Positions 1 to 8,151 are shown, numbered from the stretch's first letter. The stretch is 64,000 bases of DNA from Rhizobium sp. CCGE531 (GCF_003627795.1 NZ_CP032686.1:186001-250000), one strand, 5' to 3'. Translations and numbers: made by a program. The notes: generated by a model not told the origin, from the letters alone.

Positions 1-324
1 GCAGTCCTCCGTCAGTCGCGAGAAGATCGGATAGATCCGGTCGAGCCATTCGATGACGGAAAGCTTCGTCCAGTCGAGATCGGCGCGATTGCGCACGAAG
101 CACTGAAAGAAGTGGTGATGGGTGTTGACGAGCCCCGGATAGACGAACCAGCCGGAAGCGTCCTGGACAATGGTGCCCTCAGGCAATGCGTTCTGCGGGA
201 GGTTCTCGCCGATCGCCTGGATCGCCGGACCCTTGGTGAGCAGGTCGACGTTGCGGCGCACGCGCGGCCCATTGCCCCCATCGACGATGACAGCCGCGCA
301 GTTTTTCAGGAGATAACCCGTCAT
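1..324 (-). CDS. Amidohydrolase, purine/triazine deaminase-like (partial, 3' end outside window)
   Basis: Only the first 108 codons lie in the window; the rest runs off the left edge. The protein starts MTGYLLKN and, after the N-terminal composite beta-domain, has PGLVNTHHHFFQ, the HxH metal-binding strand-1 motif of the amidohydrolase superfamily. The NTHHH form with the following acidic/aromatic stretch is typical of the AtzB/TrzA/8-oxoguanine deaminase branch, which hydrolytically removes amino or alkylamino groups from heteroaromatic rings. It follows the GST-like, oxygenase and Rieske genes on the same strand with a 4-base gap, so it is probably the last gene of that catabolic operon. 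The substrate is inferred only from family and context. Confidence 0.8.
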   Translation of the reverse strand, partial: MTGYLLKNCAAVIVDGGNGPRVRRNVDLLTKGPAIQAIGENLPQNALPEGTIVQDASGWFVYPGLVNTHHHFFQCFVRNRADLDWTKLSVIEWLDRIYPIFSRLTEDC

Positions 325-328
325 TCCA

Positions 329-985
329 TCATTTCTCCCCTGCCGGATGCGGATCGGGTTTCAGCTCGTGCAGGCGGTGAATGCCGGGCATTTCGATGAA
401 ACCGTTCAGGCTGCGGATGGCGCGCATCCAGAGCCGGATCAAGGGATAGGGATCGAGCGAGATGCCGCCGTCGGGTGCAAGCGCCACATAGGGGAAGCAG
501 GCAATGTCCGCGATCGTCGGCTGGCTTGCCGCAAGGAACTGCATGCCGCGCTCGCCCTGTTCGAAGAGGCCTGCTTCCAGCTCGCGTAGGGCCGCAATCC
601 CCTGAGCCTGCAATGCCTTGATATCTCCCGGTCGCAGGAGCATCTCGTGGAGCCGCGCGCCGCCAAGGTTCGCCGTCAGGCGATGCGAAAAGGAGAGCCA
701 TTGCTGCACGCGCGCCGTCTCCCGCGGCGAACCCTGTCCCAGCCATTCCGGCGCACCATTGGCGGCGAGATAGGCAAGCATTGCCGAGGATTCGGTGAGG
801 ACGAGATCATCGTCCTCGAGGATCGGGATAGATCCCGCCGGATTGAGCGCCAGAAGCTCCGGGCCGCGATGCTCCGCGCCGGGATGAAAATCGACTGACC
901 GGATTTCGAGCTTGATGCCCAGGATTGCGGCCATCAGCCGTACCTTGTAGCAGCTCGGCGATAAAATATAGTCATAGAGTTTCAT
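329..985 (-). CDS. Glutathione S-transferase-like protein (NdmE-like position)
   Basis: A 218-residue cytosolic GST. The N-terminal thioredoxin-fold half reads MKLYDYILSPSCYKVRL, with LNPAGSIPILEDDDLVLTESSAML holding the cis-Pro (SIP) and the Glu-Ser glutathione-binding pair. The alpha-helical C-terminal half has the ATIAD-like SQPTIADIACFPY motif. The ATG at 985 was chosen because it overlaps the stop of the oxygenase gene (ATGA) and begins the family's usual N-terminus; an upstream in-frame start would add 16 unrelated residues. In methylxanthine N7-demethylation a GST-like protein (NdmE) is a structural partner of the oxygenase rather than a classical conjugating enzyme. The coupling here suggests the same, but that is inference. 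Confidence 0.88.
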   Translation of the reverse strand: MKLYDYILSPSCYKVRLMAAILGIKLEIRSVDFHPGAEHRGPELLALNPAGSIPILEDDDLVLTESSAMLAYLAANGAPEWLGQGSPRETARVQQWLSFSHRLTANLGGARLHEMLLRPGDIKALQAQGIAALRELEAGLFEQGERGMQFLAASQPTIADIACFPYVALAPDGGISLDPYPLIRLWMRAIRSLNGFIEMPGIHRLHELKPDPHPAGEK

Positions 986-1827
986 TGTGCGACCAACTGT
1001 GCGCCGTAGGTATAGTTGTGGCGCTTGAGCCATCGCCGGTAGGCGACCGAGGTAAGGTCGGCCCTTGTCGGAATTTCCATGCCGGGATCAAGCGGAAGAA
1101 GCGTAGGGATCTGGTTTTCGAGGATCGAGCGATCCTGCAGGAAAATCATCTGCTGAAAATGGATGAGATCGGTCATCGGCGTATCGTCGTCGAAGAGAGC
1201 CATCCACGGCCATACGTCACAAAGGTCCTCGGCAAGAGGCTGAACGAACAAGGTAATAACGTCCCATTCGCTTGGTCGCGGAGGACAGGTCTTATAGAGC
1301 ACCGAACAGGTCGGTGCCGGCACGCGGTACATGTATTCGGTCGTAATGCCGCCGGCCGCCGATTTCGCAGCCTGCGGCTGGTAGAATTTGACTTGCGTTG
1401 CCCAGACTTCATCCTCGTTCTCGCGGATCTCGACCTTGTAATTTTCGACCTCCGTATTCGGTTCCGCGCCGAGGATGTCGGTGTGGACGAAGGGAAAATG
1501 CGCGATGTCGAGAAAGTTCTCGACGGCGCGAAGCGGCGAGCAGCGTACGCGGACGACGCCGACATCGACGAAACGACGGCCTGGCTGATCGGCCTCCGGA
1601 ATGGCGAAAAGCTCCTTGTCCGGTTTTCCGAGGGAAGACCAGACATGGCCATACCGGACGCGGACCGGAAGGGGTCGTCCATTGTCCGTCACCACCCGCG
1701 CATTCCCCTCGCGATCGCGCGCGACTTCGATCGCCTCGCCCATCAGACGGGTCTTGCTTCCCTTTTCGCTGAGCTGGCTGAAGAGGCCGACCGGATACCA
1801 TTCGTCGATCATCGCGCCGCCTTTCAT
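982..1827 (-). CDS. Rieske-type oxygenase catalytic subunit lacking the Rieske cluster (NdmC-like)
   Basis: A 281-residue protein matching the catalytic half of ring-hydroxylating/demethylating Rieske oxygenases. The mononuclear iron site is visible as N104..D107..H110....H115 in NFLDIAHFPFVH, and a late LQDRSILENQ supplies the third carboxylate region. The N-terminal about 65 residues (EWYPVG..., RLMGEAIEVARD) resemble the start of a Rieske domain, but both cluster-binding pairs (CxH and CxxH) are absent and the segment is short. The cluster is instead carried by the gene immediately upstream, which overlaps this start by ATGA. The start at 1827 has a GGGAG ribosome-binding site. A catalytic subunit without its own cluster is the hallmark of NdmC. 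Substrate unproven. Confidence 0.85.
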   Translation of the reverse strand: MKGGAMIDEWYPVGLFSQLSEKGSKTRLMGEAIEVARDREGNARVVTDNGRPLPVRVRYGHVWSSLGKPDKELFAIPEADQPGRRFVDVGVVRVRCSPLRAVENFLDIAHFPFVHTDILGAEPNTEVENYKVEIRENEDEVWATQVKFYQPQAAKSAAGGITTEYMYRVPAPTCSVLYKTCPPRPSEWDVITLFVQPLAEDLCDVWPWMALFDDDTPMTDLIHFQQMIFLQDRSILENQIPTLLPLDPGMEIPTRADLTSVAYRRWLKRHNYTYGAQLVAQ

Positions 1828-2468
1828 TCTGCACTCTCCCTTTGGTGCTCTTCCGCCCGGCGGCGGAGGGATTCGGCAATGCGGGAAGCCGTCAGGCGGT
1901 CTGCCGGGCTACGGTCCGGTTCGATCATGAGATGAACGAGCGTACGCTTGTCCTGGGGTGCCAGCAGCAGCCCGATCCACGGGAGTTCAGGTAGATGTAT
2001 CAGCCCGTTCGTATCGATCTTTGCTCCTGCCGCGTCCTCGATTGCCGCAATGTCCGCTTCCACGGTTAACGAGCGTAGCGGTATCAGTTCCTCGAGCTGC
2101 GGAGGTTGCGTTTCCGGTTGTCCGGCAGCTACCCATAAAATGCCGCTCGATTCTTCGACCCGCTGGATAGCGACACGAATGGTTTCGGGAGGGACCAGAT
2201 TGGGATGCGCCGGAATGCGGATGCATCCGCCCGATGGGGAATAGCTCCATCCGTGATAGATGCAGGACAGCGCCTCGCCACGGACGAAACCATGCGACAA
2301 GCGCATTCCGCGATGCGGACAGCGATCCGAAGATGCGGTTGCGCGGCCTGACTGACTGCGCCACAGGGCAATTGAGCCGGCCGGCGTCCAGGCCGGTATG
2401 ACGGTTCCTGGTGGTAGATCAGAGGAAAGCGCGACTGGCGCCCAGGACCCGGCCCCATCAAATGGCAT
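1824..2468 (-). CDS. Stand-alone Rieske [2Fe-2S] protein
   Basis: A 214-residue protein with a complete Rieske cluster site: C50-P-H52-R-G and C69-I-Y-H72-G-W. Residues 9-115 match the Rieske domain of oxygenase alpha subunits. The remaining about 100 residues carry no iron-site motif and end in a charged helix. It is the first gene of the operon and overlaps the cluster-less oxygenase by ATGA, so the two products are probably made in equal amounts and pass electrons from this cluster to the partner's mononuclear iron. No reductase gene is visible in the window. In Pseudomonas the equivalent extra Rieske domain is part of the reductase NdmD; here it is a separate polypeptide. Confidence 0.85.
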   Translation of the reverse strand: MPFDGAGSWAPVALSSDLPPGTVIPAWTPAGSIALWRSQSGRATASSDRCPHRGMRLSHGFVRGEALSCIYHGWSYSPSGGCIRIPAHPNLVPPETIRVAIQRVEESSGILWVAAGQPETQPPQLEELIPLRSLTVEADIAAIEDAAGAKIDTNGLIHLPELPWIGLLLAPQDKRTLVHLMIEPDRSPADRLTASRIAESLRRRAEEHQRESAE

Positions 2469-2606
2469 AGCCTTAACTCTCTTAATTTCACCAACGGTTT
2501 AGCACCGCTGGCCATAGGCAGGCGCCGATCCCCGCATCCCCTCAGCCTTTAAAAGCTTGCATAAATAATTCGCATTGGCAACATTGATTAAATAAAAGGC
2601 AGTAGA

Positions 2607-2897
2607 TCAGGAATTCCTAAGATTCGCTGATTCTTGGCCATCCATGACCCTGCGCTGGATCTCCTCCACCCAGACATCGATCGGACCGAGCGAGCAGCCC
2701 ATTTCCAGCATGTCGATCAATTCAACGGGGCCGGCGACCTCAAGCTCGATCCTGTCAGCGCCAGAATGAAAGAATGTTTGGGAAAGTCCGAGCTTATTGG
2801 CGTGGCGCTGAATCCACGGGACGAATGAGGTCGCGCTGACGTCGCCCAGGATCGTCATGCGTTCTCGAACCTCATGCTGCCGCGCTTGCATCCGCAA
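2607..2897 (-). CDS. Degenerate acylphosphatase-like protein
   Basis: A 96-residue protein with the acylphosphatase fold pattern: ERMTILGDVSATSFVPWIQRHA aligns with the family's GxVQGVxFRxW signature and is followed by LGLS and a C-terminal GPIDVWVEEIQRR strand. The catalytic Arg of the GVxFR loop is replaced (SFVPW), and the Asn of the RN..DG turn is not present (HSGADRIELEV). It is therefore probably not an active acyl phosphate hydrolase and may bind an anion or RNA instead. It stands alone between the Rieske operon and the sigma-factor operon. The start could be either ATG 2897 or 2891. Confidence 0.6.
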   Translation of the reverse strand: MRMQARQHEVRERMTILGDVSATSFVPWIQRHANKLGLSQTFFHSGADRIELEVAGPVELIDMLEMGCSLGPIDVWVEEIQRRVMDGQESANLRNS

Positions 2898-3003
2898 ATG
2901 CCCCTTGTTTCCAAATTGGTCTGATTTGAAAGCCGTCTAATGAAAGTCTGAGAGCTTTGAAATAGTCGATAAGACCCATTCTTCGATGTTGCCGGCTTTC
3001 AAG

Positions 3004-3756
3004 TCAAATCCCAGGCTCGATGTTCAGCCAATGGGCCTTGTCCAGCTCCTTGCAATTGGACAATTGCGCGATGACGCGGTCGGCCATTGCGGCGCATCGC
3101 GCGCCGTCGAACGGGAAGAGCAAAGAGAATGTTCCCGCCAATTTTTTTTCGATGGCAACCCGCATCATTTTACGGGCGCGATGCAGCCTCGTCTTGGCGG
3201 TTCCCGGTTTGATGCCGAGATGCGACGCGGCCTCCTCGGTGCTCATCCCCTCGACGTCCCGCAGCACGAAGATCGCGCGGAATTCATCGGGTAGCCCGTC
3301 GATTGCGTGTTCGAGGAAACGGCGAGTCTCGCTGCGGGAAAACTCGGTTTCGGGGTCTGCGGCCGCGAGCGAGGTGGGAAATTGCAGCACCGCGCCGCGT
3401 CCTGATCCTGCCGTCATGTCGACTTCCTCCAGTCCGACGCTTGGCTGGCGGCGCCGGACGCGTCCGAGCGCCTCGTTGAGCGCGATCCGTGTGAGCCAGG
3501 TTGAAAGCTGCGCCTCGCCGCGGAATGAGACGAGATGGATGAAGGCATGCACATAAGTCGCCTGGACCACGTCCTCCGCCTCCGCGTCGTTGCGGACGAT
3601 GGCGCGGGCCGACCGAAACAGGCGACGATTATGCCGCTGCACCAGGGTGCGTATGGCCATTTCGTCGCCCGTCCTGGCGTGAACGACCAGGTCGGCGTCG
3701 GATAGCGACGTCATGTCCGCGCTGCGCCGTGACGCCGGGATGGGAATGCCAACCAT
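3004..3756 (-). CDS. ECF-type RNA polymerase sigma factor
   Basis: A 250-residue extracytoplasmic-function sigma factor. Region 2 spans about residues 20-95, with RNDAEAEDVVQATYVHAF for core binding and -10 recognition. Region 4 spans about 150-200, with IDGLPDEFRAIFVLRDVEGM and the helix-turn-helix AASHLGIKPGTAKTRLHRAR. A C-terminal tail of about 45 residues contains a possible Cys-rich end. It is the third gene of a minus-strand cluster after DUF4142 and a cupredoxin. No anti-sigma factor gene is adjacent. The start at 3756 has GGAG seven bases upstream; the internal ATG at 3714 lacks a ribosome-binding site. Target promoters are not identifiable by eye. Confidence 0.92.
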   Translation of the reverse strand: MVGIPIPASRRSADMTSLSDADLVVHARTGDEMAIRTLVQRHNRRLFRSARAIVRNDAEAEDVVQATYVHAFIHLVSFRGEAQLSTWLTRIALNEALGRVRRRQPSVGLEEVDMTAGSGRGAVLQFPTSLAAADPETEFSRSETRRFLEHAIDGLPDEFRAIFVLRDVEGMSTEEAASHLGIKPGTAKTRLHRARKMMRVAIEKKLAGTFSLLFPFDGARCAAMADRVIAQLSNCKELDKAHWLNIEPGI

Positions 3757-3792
3757 GATCGCTCCAACCTACCTGTGCGGCCGTTGCCCAGC

Positions 3793-4116
3793 CTATGGCT
3801 CGATATCAAGCGTACCGGTCATCACCGGGTGAAAGCGGCAATAGAAATCCACTTTTCCCGCCTGTTTGACCGTGATGTTTCGCTCCGATTTCGGCGGAAG
3901 ATCGACATCGAAACTCTTGTCGCGTGCAGTCGCTGTATGGTGGAATATATCATCATTGCGCCAAGTGATCACGTCGCCGGCGTGCAATGTCGGCACCGCG
4001 CCGAATTGCATCTTGGCGATGATGATTTCGCGATTGGCAGCCGCCGCGCTCGCGGGACCTCCAATCGCGAACCAGGCAAATGCCAGTGCCGCAAGAATGC
4101 GGAAGAGGGCGCGCAT
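3793..4116 (-). CDS. Secreted cupredoxin (amicyanin/plastocyanin-like)
   Basis: A 107-residue protein with a signal peptide of about 25 residues ending ASAAAA, then a single type-1 copper domain. Visible ligands are a His in NDDIFHHTATA (H59 or H60) and the C-terminal loop C93-R-F-H96-P-V-M99, the Cys-x2-His-x2-Met spacing of short-loop amicyanins. It would act as a periplasmic one-electron carrier. It lies 7 bases after the DUF4142 gene and 36 bases before the ECF sigma gene on the same strand, suggesting co-transcription and possibly a metal or oxidative stress response. The redox partner is unknown. Confidence 0.88.
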   Translation of the reverse strand: MRALFRILAALAFAWFAIGGPASAAAANREIIIAKMQFGAVPTLHAGDVITWRNDDIFHHTATARDKSFDVDLPPKSERNITVKQAGKVDFYCRFHPVMTGTLDIEP

Positions 4117-4123
4117 GGCGGGC

Positions 4124-4642
4124 CTACTTAATCATCGATGCAAGGTGCTCGGCGTGCATCTGGTGCTCCTTGAAGAGCGCCAGGCCCGTCTGCAGCAGCG
4201 ATTTCAGTTCGGCATTCTGAGCCGATGGAATCAGTAGCGTCTCAAGCGCACCATTCACCTGCTTATGATATGCCACTTCGTTATCGGCATAGGCCTTGTC
4301 GAAGGCTGCGCCATGAAGCTTGGCGAGCTTTGCCAATTCTGCCTTGGCGGCAGAGGTCAGCGACTTGCTGGTGTCGTTGTCTTCGGGCTTGACCTTCAGC
4401 TTCTTGAGCAGGGCGAGCGCCTGTTCGTTCACGGCCGTGTGGTCGCGCTGCATGGTCTTGGCGAAGTCTCGAACCTCTGCGTTCTTGCTCATTTTCAAAG
4501 CCTGCTTGGCCGCGGCAATGTCGATCTCGCCGGCCGTATAGGCGATATGGGCGATCTGCGGATCGGTCGGCTTGTCGGCGGCGTATGATGCAGTCGCAAG
4601 CGACAGCGCCATCGCCGTTGCCGTGAGAAGTCCCTTGAACAT
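4124..4642 (-). CDS. DUF4142 periplasmic ferritin-like protein
   Basis: A 172-residue exported protein. The signal peptide (residues 1-21, ending ATASYA) is followed by the four-helix DUF4142 domain, with its typical pattern of a first helix rich in Ala/Asp (EIDIAAAKQALKMSKNAEVRDFAKTM), RDHTAVNEQ, and a C-terminal HKQ..HAEHL stretch. Family members are predicted ferritin-like bundles of unknown biochemical role and are common near ECF sigma genes in rhizobia. It is the first gene of the three-gene cluster with the cupredoxin and sigma factor. The function beyond family membership is not established. Confidence 0.88.
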   Translation of the reverse strand: MFKGLLTATAMALSLATASYAADKPTDPQIAHIAYTAGEIDIAAAKQALKMSKNAEVRDFAKTMQRDHTAVNEQALALLKKLKVKPEDNDTSKSLTSAAKAELAKLAKLHGAAFDKAYADNEVAYHKQVNGALETLLIPSAQNAELKSLLQTGLALFKEHQMHAEHLASMIK

Positions 4643-4855
4643 ATCGGTCTCCTATTCTCCAGAGAAAATTCCGGACGCCTCCGGCATCCGAAACAGCCAT
4701 TGGATGCGGTTTCCGTCAAAAGGTTCCCGAAAATCTTTTTTTGATCGCCAGGCGCCGGCCGACGACGGTGTCGGTCGGTGACCGCGCCATCTGCGCATCC
4801 CTGAGCCTGTAACAGAAGGCGGGATTTTCAGCTTTACGTCAGTTCCTAAGGTTAT

Positions 4856-6985
4856 TTGCTAAAAAGTGACACGTTGCGGCTGTATGCGCATAGCGTCAGA
4901 CTTGGAGAGTTGATTTTGAATCTTGTTCTTAGGCGCTCGTCTTCTCCAGCGCCTGTCCATGGATATGGACCCAACAGCCTCACCTATCGCCGCGATATCG
5001 ACGGCCTGCGAGCTCTAGCGATCCTTCCGGTCGTCCTCTATCACGCGGGCATTCCCGGGTTCAGTGGCGGTTTTGTTGGCGTCGACGTATTTTTCGTCAT
5101 CTCGGGCTTCCTGATGGCGTCGCTGATTTCGAACGAGATCGCTGGAGGCGAATTCAGTCTGGTGCGGTTCTATGAGCGCCGCATCCGTCGGATTTTCCCC
5201 GCGCTGTTTGCGGTCCTGGCTGCCTCTTTCATAGCGGCGTGGTGGCTGCTGATGCCGGCCGAGTTCGCCTATTTCGCGCGCAGCCTGAAGGCGGCGGCCC
5301 TCTTCACATCGAATATCCAGTTCGAGAAGGAAAGCGGTTACTTCGACATCGGCGCGCAGATGAAGCCGCTGCTGCACACCTGGTCGCTCGCCGTCGAAGA
5401 GCAGTTTTACATTCTTTTCCCGCTGCTGCTGATCGTCGTCACCCGGTTTGCCCGGCGGCATGCCACGCTGATTTTGGCGGGATTGCTGGTCGTTTCCTTT
5501 GCGGCGAGCGCTTGGACGTTGTTCCACTCTCAGGCTGAGGCATTCTATCTGCTTCAGTTTCGCGCTTGGGAGCTCCTTCTTGGAGCGCTGCTGGCCCTCG
5601 GTGTCCTACCGATGCCGAAACGGCCCGAGATGCGGGCGGGATTGGCCGCTGCGGGCGTCCTTTTCATCGCCATTGCCATATTCGGCTTCAGCGACAAGAC
5701 CCTGTTTCCCGGTCCGGCGGCACTGCTACCCTGTCTTGGCGCAGCGCTCATCATCCATGCGCGCGACGAATGGGGACCGGCGAGCCGCCTTCTGCGATCC
5801 AAGCCGATGGTCTTTGTAGGGCTGATCTCCTATTCCCTTTATCTGTGGCACTGGCCGATCATCGTTTTCAGCCGCGAGATGACCGGACGGGAGCTTTCCC
5901 TGCCGCAAGGTGGTATGATCGTTGCGGCGTCGCTTGCCGCCGCCATCATCTCATGGCGCTTCATCGAACAGCCGTTTCGCGGGCGCGGCAGCCTTGTGAA
6001 GCGCGTGCCGCTCCTTGCCGGAGCGGTGACGGTCGTCATCGCTGCTGCCGGGGTCGGAGACTATGTCGCGCATCATGGCGGCCTGCCGGATCGGCTGTCG
6101 GCGGATGTGCGGAAGGTCTATGCTTCCACCTATGATCAGAGCCGTTTCAGCCTGCCGCCGTGTTTCGCCGATTCCGATACGACAGGCCCGTCCGAGGCAG
6201 ATATCCGTGCTGGCAAGCTTTGTCCGCTTGGCCCAGAAGGCAAGCCGTCCTTTCTTGTATGGGGGGACTCCCATTCCGGGGCCATGGCTCCAGCCATCGA
6301 TGCCGCAGCGACCCAAGTCGGTATCACCGGCCTGTTCGCGGGGCATGCGTCGTGTCCGCCGTTGCCGGGAGTTCAGCTCTCGGCGCGCGGCGATACCGAG
6401 CGCTGCGGCAAGTTCAATGGGGCGGTGCGTGACCTGATTGTGTCGCAACACGTTCCGCTGGTCTTCCTGGTCGCCTATTGGCCCAAATATGTTCATGACG
6501 CCGAAATGCCGAACGAGGGTCCTTATTTCGATCCATCGGTGCTGCCGCCGCTGAAGGATCGATCCGCTTCGATCGTTCAAACGCTGGATGATCTCCTGGC
6601 TGATTTGACCAGGCAGGGAACCAGGGTCGTGCTGATTTCGGATGTTCCCGAGATGGGGCGCTATATGCCGGAGGCTGTCGCCAAGGCGATGATACAAGGC
6701 ACATCGACGGATCTCGCGCCGCCATTGCAGTATATCGAGAAACGGCAGGCGCTCCCGCACACGATCCTGAGCCGTCTTGCCGCAAAATACGGCGCGACGA
6801 TCATCGATCCGCTGCCTTCCATCTGCAGCAACGGCCGTTGCGATGCCGTTCGGAGCGGCCTGCCACTATATAAGGACGCCGACCACCTTGCAGCGACTTT
6901 CGCAACGACCCTAAGTCCGCTCTACGTTCCAGCTCTGTCCGAGCTTCGCCGATCGGTTTTGGGGGCTTCTGACTTCATTGATTGA
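4856..6985 (+). CDS. OafA/YrhL-type membrane acyltransferase with SGNH domain
   Basis: A 709-residue AT3/SGNH protein that O-acylates a surface sugar polymer such as LPS O-antigen, exopolysaccharide or peptidoglycan. Residues about 43-385 form the acyltransferase-3 membrane domain with RRDIDGLRALAILPVVLYHAG (family Arg and His63) and FVGVDVFFVISGFL, and about ten hydrophobic segments. Residues about 415-700 form a periplasmic SGNH hydrolase-like domain with GDSH (D471, H473) and a terminal DADH motif near residue 675. The reading frame opens with TTG at 4856, and further TTG codons follow within 20 codons, so the exact start is uncertain. It stands alone, with no polymerase gene next to it. 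Confidence 0.9.
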   Translation: MLKSDTLRLYAHSVRLGELILNLVLRRSSSPAPVHGYGPNSLTYRRDIDGLRALAILPVVLYHAGIPGFSGGFVGVDVFFVISGFLMASLISNEIAGGEFSLVRFYERRIRRIFPALFAVLAASFIAAWWLLMPAEFAYFARSLKAAALFTSNIQFEKESGYFDIGAQMKPLLHTWSLAVEEQFYILFPLLLIVVTRFARRHATLILAGLLVVSFAASAWTLFHSQAEAFYLLQFRAWELLLGALLALGVLPMPKRPEMRAGLAAAGVLFIAIAIFGFSDKTLFPGPAALLPCLGAALIIHARDEWGPASRLLRSKPMVFVGLISYSLYLWHWPIIVFSREMTGRELSLPQGGMIVAASLAAAIISWRFIEQPFRGRGSLVKRVPLLAGAVTVVIAAAGVGDYVAHHGGLPDRLSADVRKVYASTYDQSRFSLPPCFADSDTTGPSEADIRAGKLCPLGPEGKPSFLVWGDSHSGAMAPAIDAAATQVGITGLFAGHASCPPLPGVQLSARGDTERCGKFNGAVRDLIVSQHVPLVFLVAYWPKYVHDAEMPNEGPYFDPSVLPPLKDRSASIVQTLDDLLADLTRQGTRVVLISDVPEMGRYMPEAVAKAMIQGTSTDLAPPLQYIEKRQALPHTILSRLAAKYGATIIDPLPSICSNGRCDAVRSGLPLYKDADHLAATFATTLSPLYVPALSELRRSVLGASDFID

Positions 6986-7009
6986 CCTGACTGAGCGGCG
7001 GGCGGATTT

Positions 7010-7609
7010 CTACGGCTGGGCGGTTTGGTGCTCGTTGCGTGCAGCACTCCACACCTCGCGTGCGGCATCGGCATTCATCGCGGCGATCGCCAGCCCGATG
7101 ATGAGGTCAGGCCAGGCGGAACGCCAGACAAAGGCGGTCACAAGGCCTGCGGCAATGATGGCGATGTTTGCAAGAGCATCATTGCGGGCGGACAGAAACG
7201 CCGCGCGCGTCAGGCTGCCGCCATGGTGACGGTAGCGGGTGAGCATCACCGCGCAGGAAAGATTGACGACGAGCGCGCCCAGGCCCGTCAATGTCAGCGG
7301 CAGCGGATCGGGTGCGACGGGGGTCATGAACTTCTGCCAGGCAGTCCACACAGTAGCGAGCCCCGGAACCAGCAATATGCCGGCAAGCGCCATGCCGAGG
7401 CGGGCACGATTGCGGACGCTCCAGCCGAGCGCGATGGCGATCAGCAGATTGACGGAGGCGTCTTCGAGAAAGTCGACACTGTCGGCCAATAGAGAGACTG
7501 AGCCGATCGACAGTGCCACCAGGAATTCGACGCCGAAATAGCCGAGATTGAGAAGTGCCACACAGATGACGGTGCGCTTCAGGCCTTCTCCCATAAGCGA
7601 GATCATCAT
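7010..7609 (-). CDS. Cation diffusion facilitator-like membrane transporter
   Basis: A 199-residue protein with about five or six membrane spans and the CDF pattern SVSLLADSVDFLEDA in the second span and SARNDALANIAIIAAGL in a later one. It is shorter than typical CDF exporters (about 300 residues) because the cytoplasmic C-terminal domain is missing. The canonical HxxxD metal site appears as D-S-V-D-x3-D in the first position and N-D in the second, so the metal specificity, and even transport activity, is uncertain. It lies between the acyltransferase and the NIPSNAP gene with no obvious operon partner. Start codons at 7609, 7606 and 7594 are all possible. Confidence 0.75.
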   Translation of the reverse strand: MMISLMGEGLKRTVICVALLNLGYFGVEFLVALSIGSVSLLADSVDFLEDASVNLLIAIALGWSVRNRARLGMALAGILLVPGLATVWTAWQKFMTPVAPDPLPLTLTGLGALVVNLSCAVMLTRYRHHGGSLTRAAFLSARNDALANIAIIAAGLVTAFVWRSAWPDLIIGLAIAAMNADAAREVWSAARNEHQTAQP

Positions 7610-7655
7610 CGGTCCTTCGTCTCCGTGGGCTTGGCGGTATTGTTTCTATCCGTCT

Positions 7656-8003
7656 TCAACCATCGGCCTCGACGGAAGTAAAGGGTCGAAAGAATCCAGT
7701 CGGCTGCAGGATCGAACTGGCGATATTGGCAACGATCTGGCCCGGCGCCTCGCTCTTTGCCCTAGCCTCCTTCCAGGCCGGATCAGCCAGGAATTCCGCC
7801 CATTTCCGCTCGCGCTCCTCCAGCGATTGCCATTCGAGGAAATAGATGAGGTCGTAGCTGGAAGGCCCGATCATCGTCGTCCAGAAACCGAGGGGGCGGA
7901 TGCCGAGCCGGTCCCAGATCGCCAGCGTCGCCGTTTCGAAACGCTCCTGCAGTGCTGGCAGCTTGCCGGGCAAGCAAGTATAGATGCGCATTTCATGGAT
8001 CAT
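7656..8003 (-). CDS. NIPSNAP family protein
   Basis: A 115-residue ferredoxin-like (dimeric alpha/beta barrel) protein. It begins MIHEMRIYTCLPGKLPALQERFE and contains GFWTTMIGPSSYDLIYFLEWQS and ERERKWAEFLADPAWKEAR, the standard NIPSNAP landmarks. Bacterial members are small stand-alone proteins of unknown biochemical role, often near oxidoreductases. It lies just upstream of a transposase remnant and 47 bases before the CDF-like gene on the same strand, so co-transcription with that gene is possible. Residue content shows no metal or catalytic motif that would define a reaction. Confidence 0.88.
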   Translation of the reverse strand: MIHEMRIYTCLPGKLPALQERFETATLAIWDRLGIRPLGFWTTMIGPSSYDLIYFLEWQSLEERERKWAEFLADPAWKEARAKSEAPGQIVANIASSILQPTGFFRPFTSVEADG

Positions 8004-8072
8004 GGAAAATCCTCCTCGAGTGAGTTCAGAACAGGCCGAGCCTGTCCCTGAGAGCCCGATTTAAAAGTAGTT

Positions 8073-8149
8073 GAGCGATAGCAGCAGGTTGTGATCCCCT
8101 TTTGGTGCTGAATCAAAATGGGTTTTCGATGACCTGACTGCTATTGCTC
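8073..8149. repeat. Imperfect inverted repeat near transposase remnant
   Basis: GAGCGATAGCAGCAGG at 8073-8088 pairs with CCTGACTGCTATTGCTC at 8133-8149 (15 of 17 positions, one bulge), separated by 44 bases. It sits directly upstream of the IS5-type coding remnant and could be a leftover end of a small element or a structured intergenic repeat. Confidence 0.5.
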
Positions 8150-8151
8150 GA

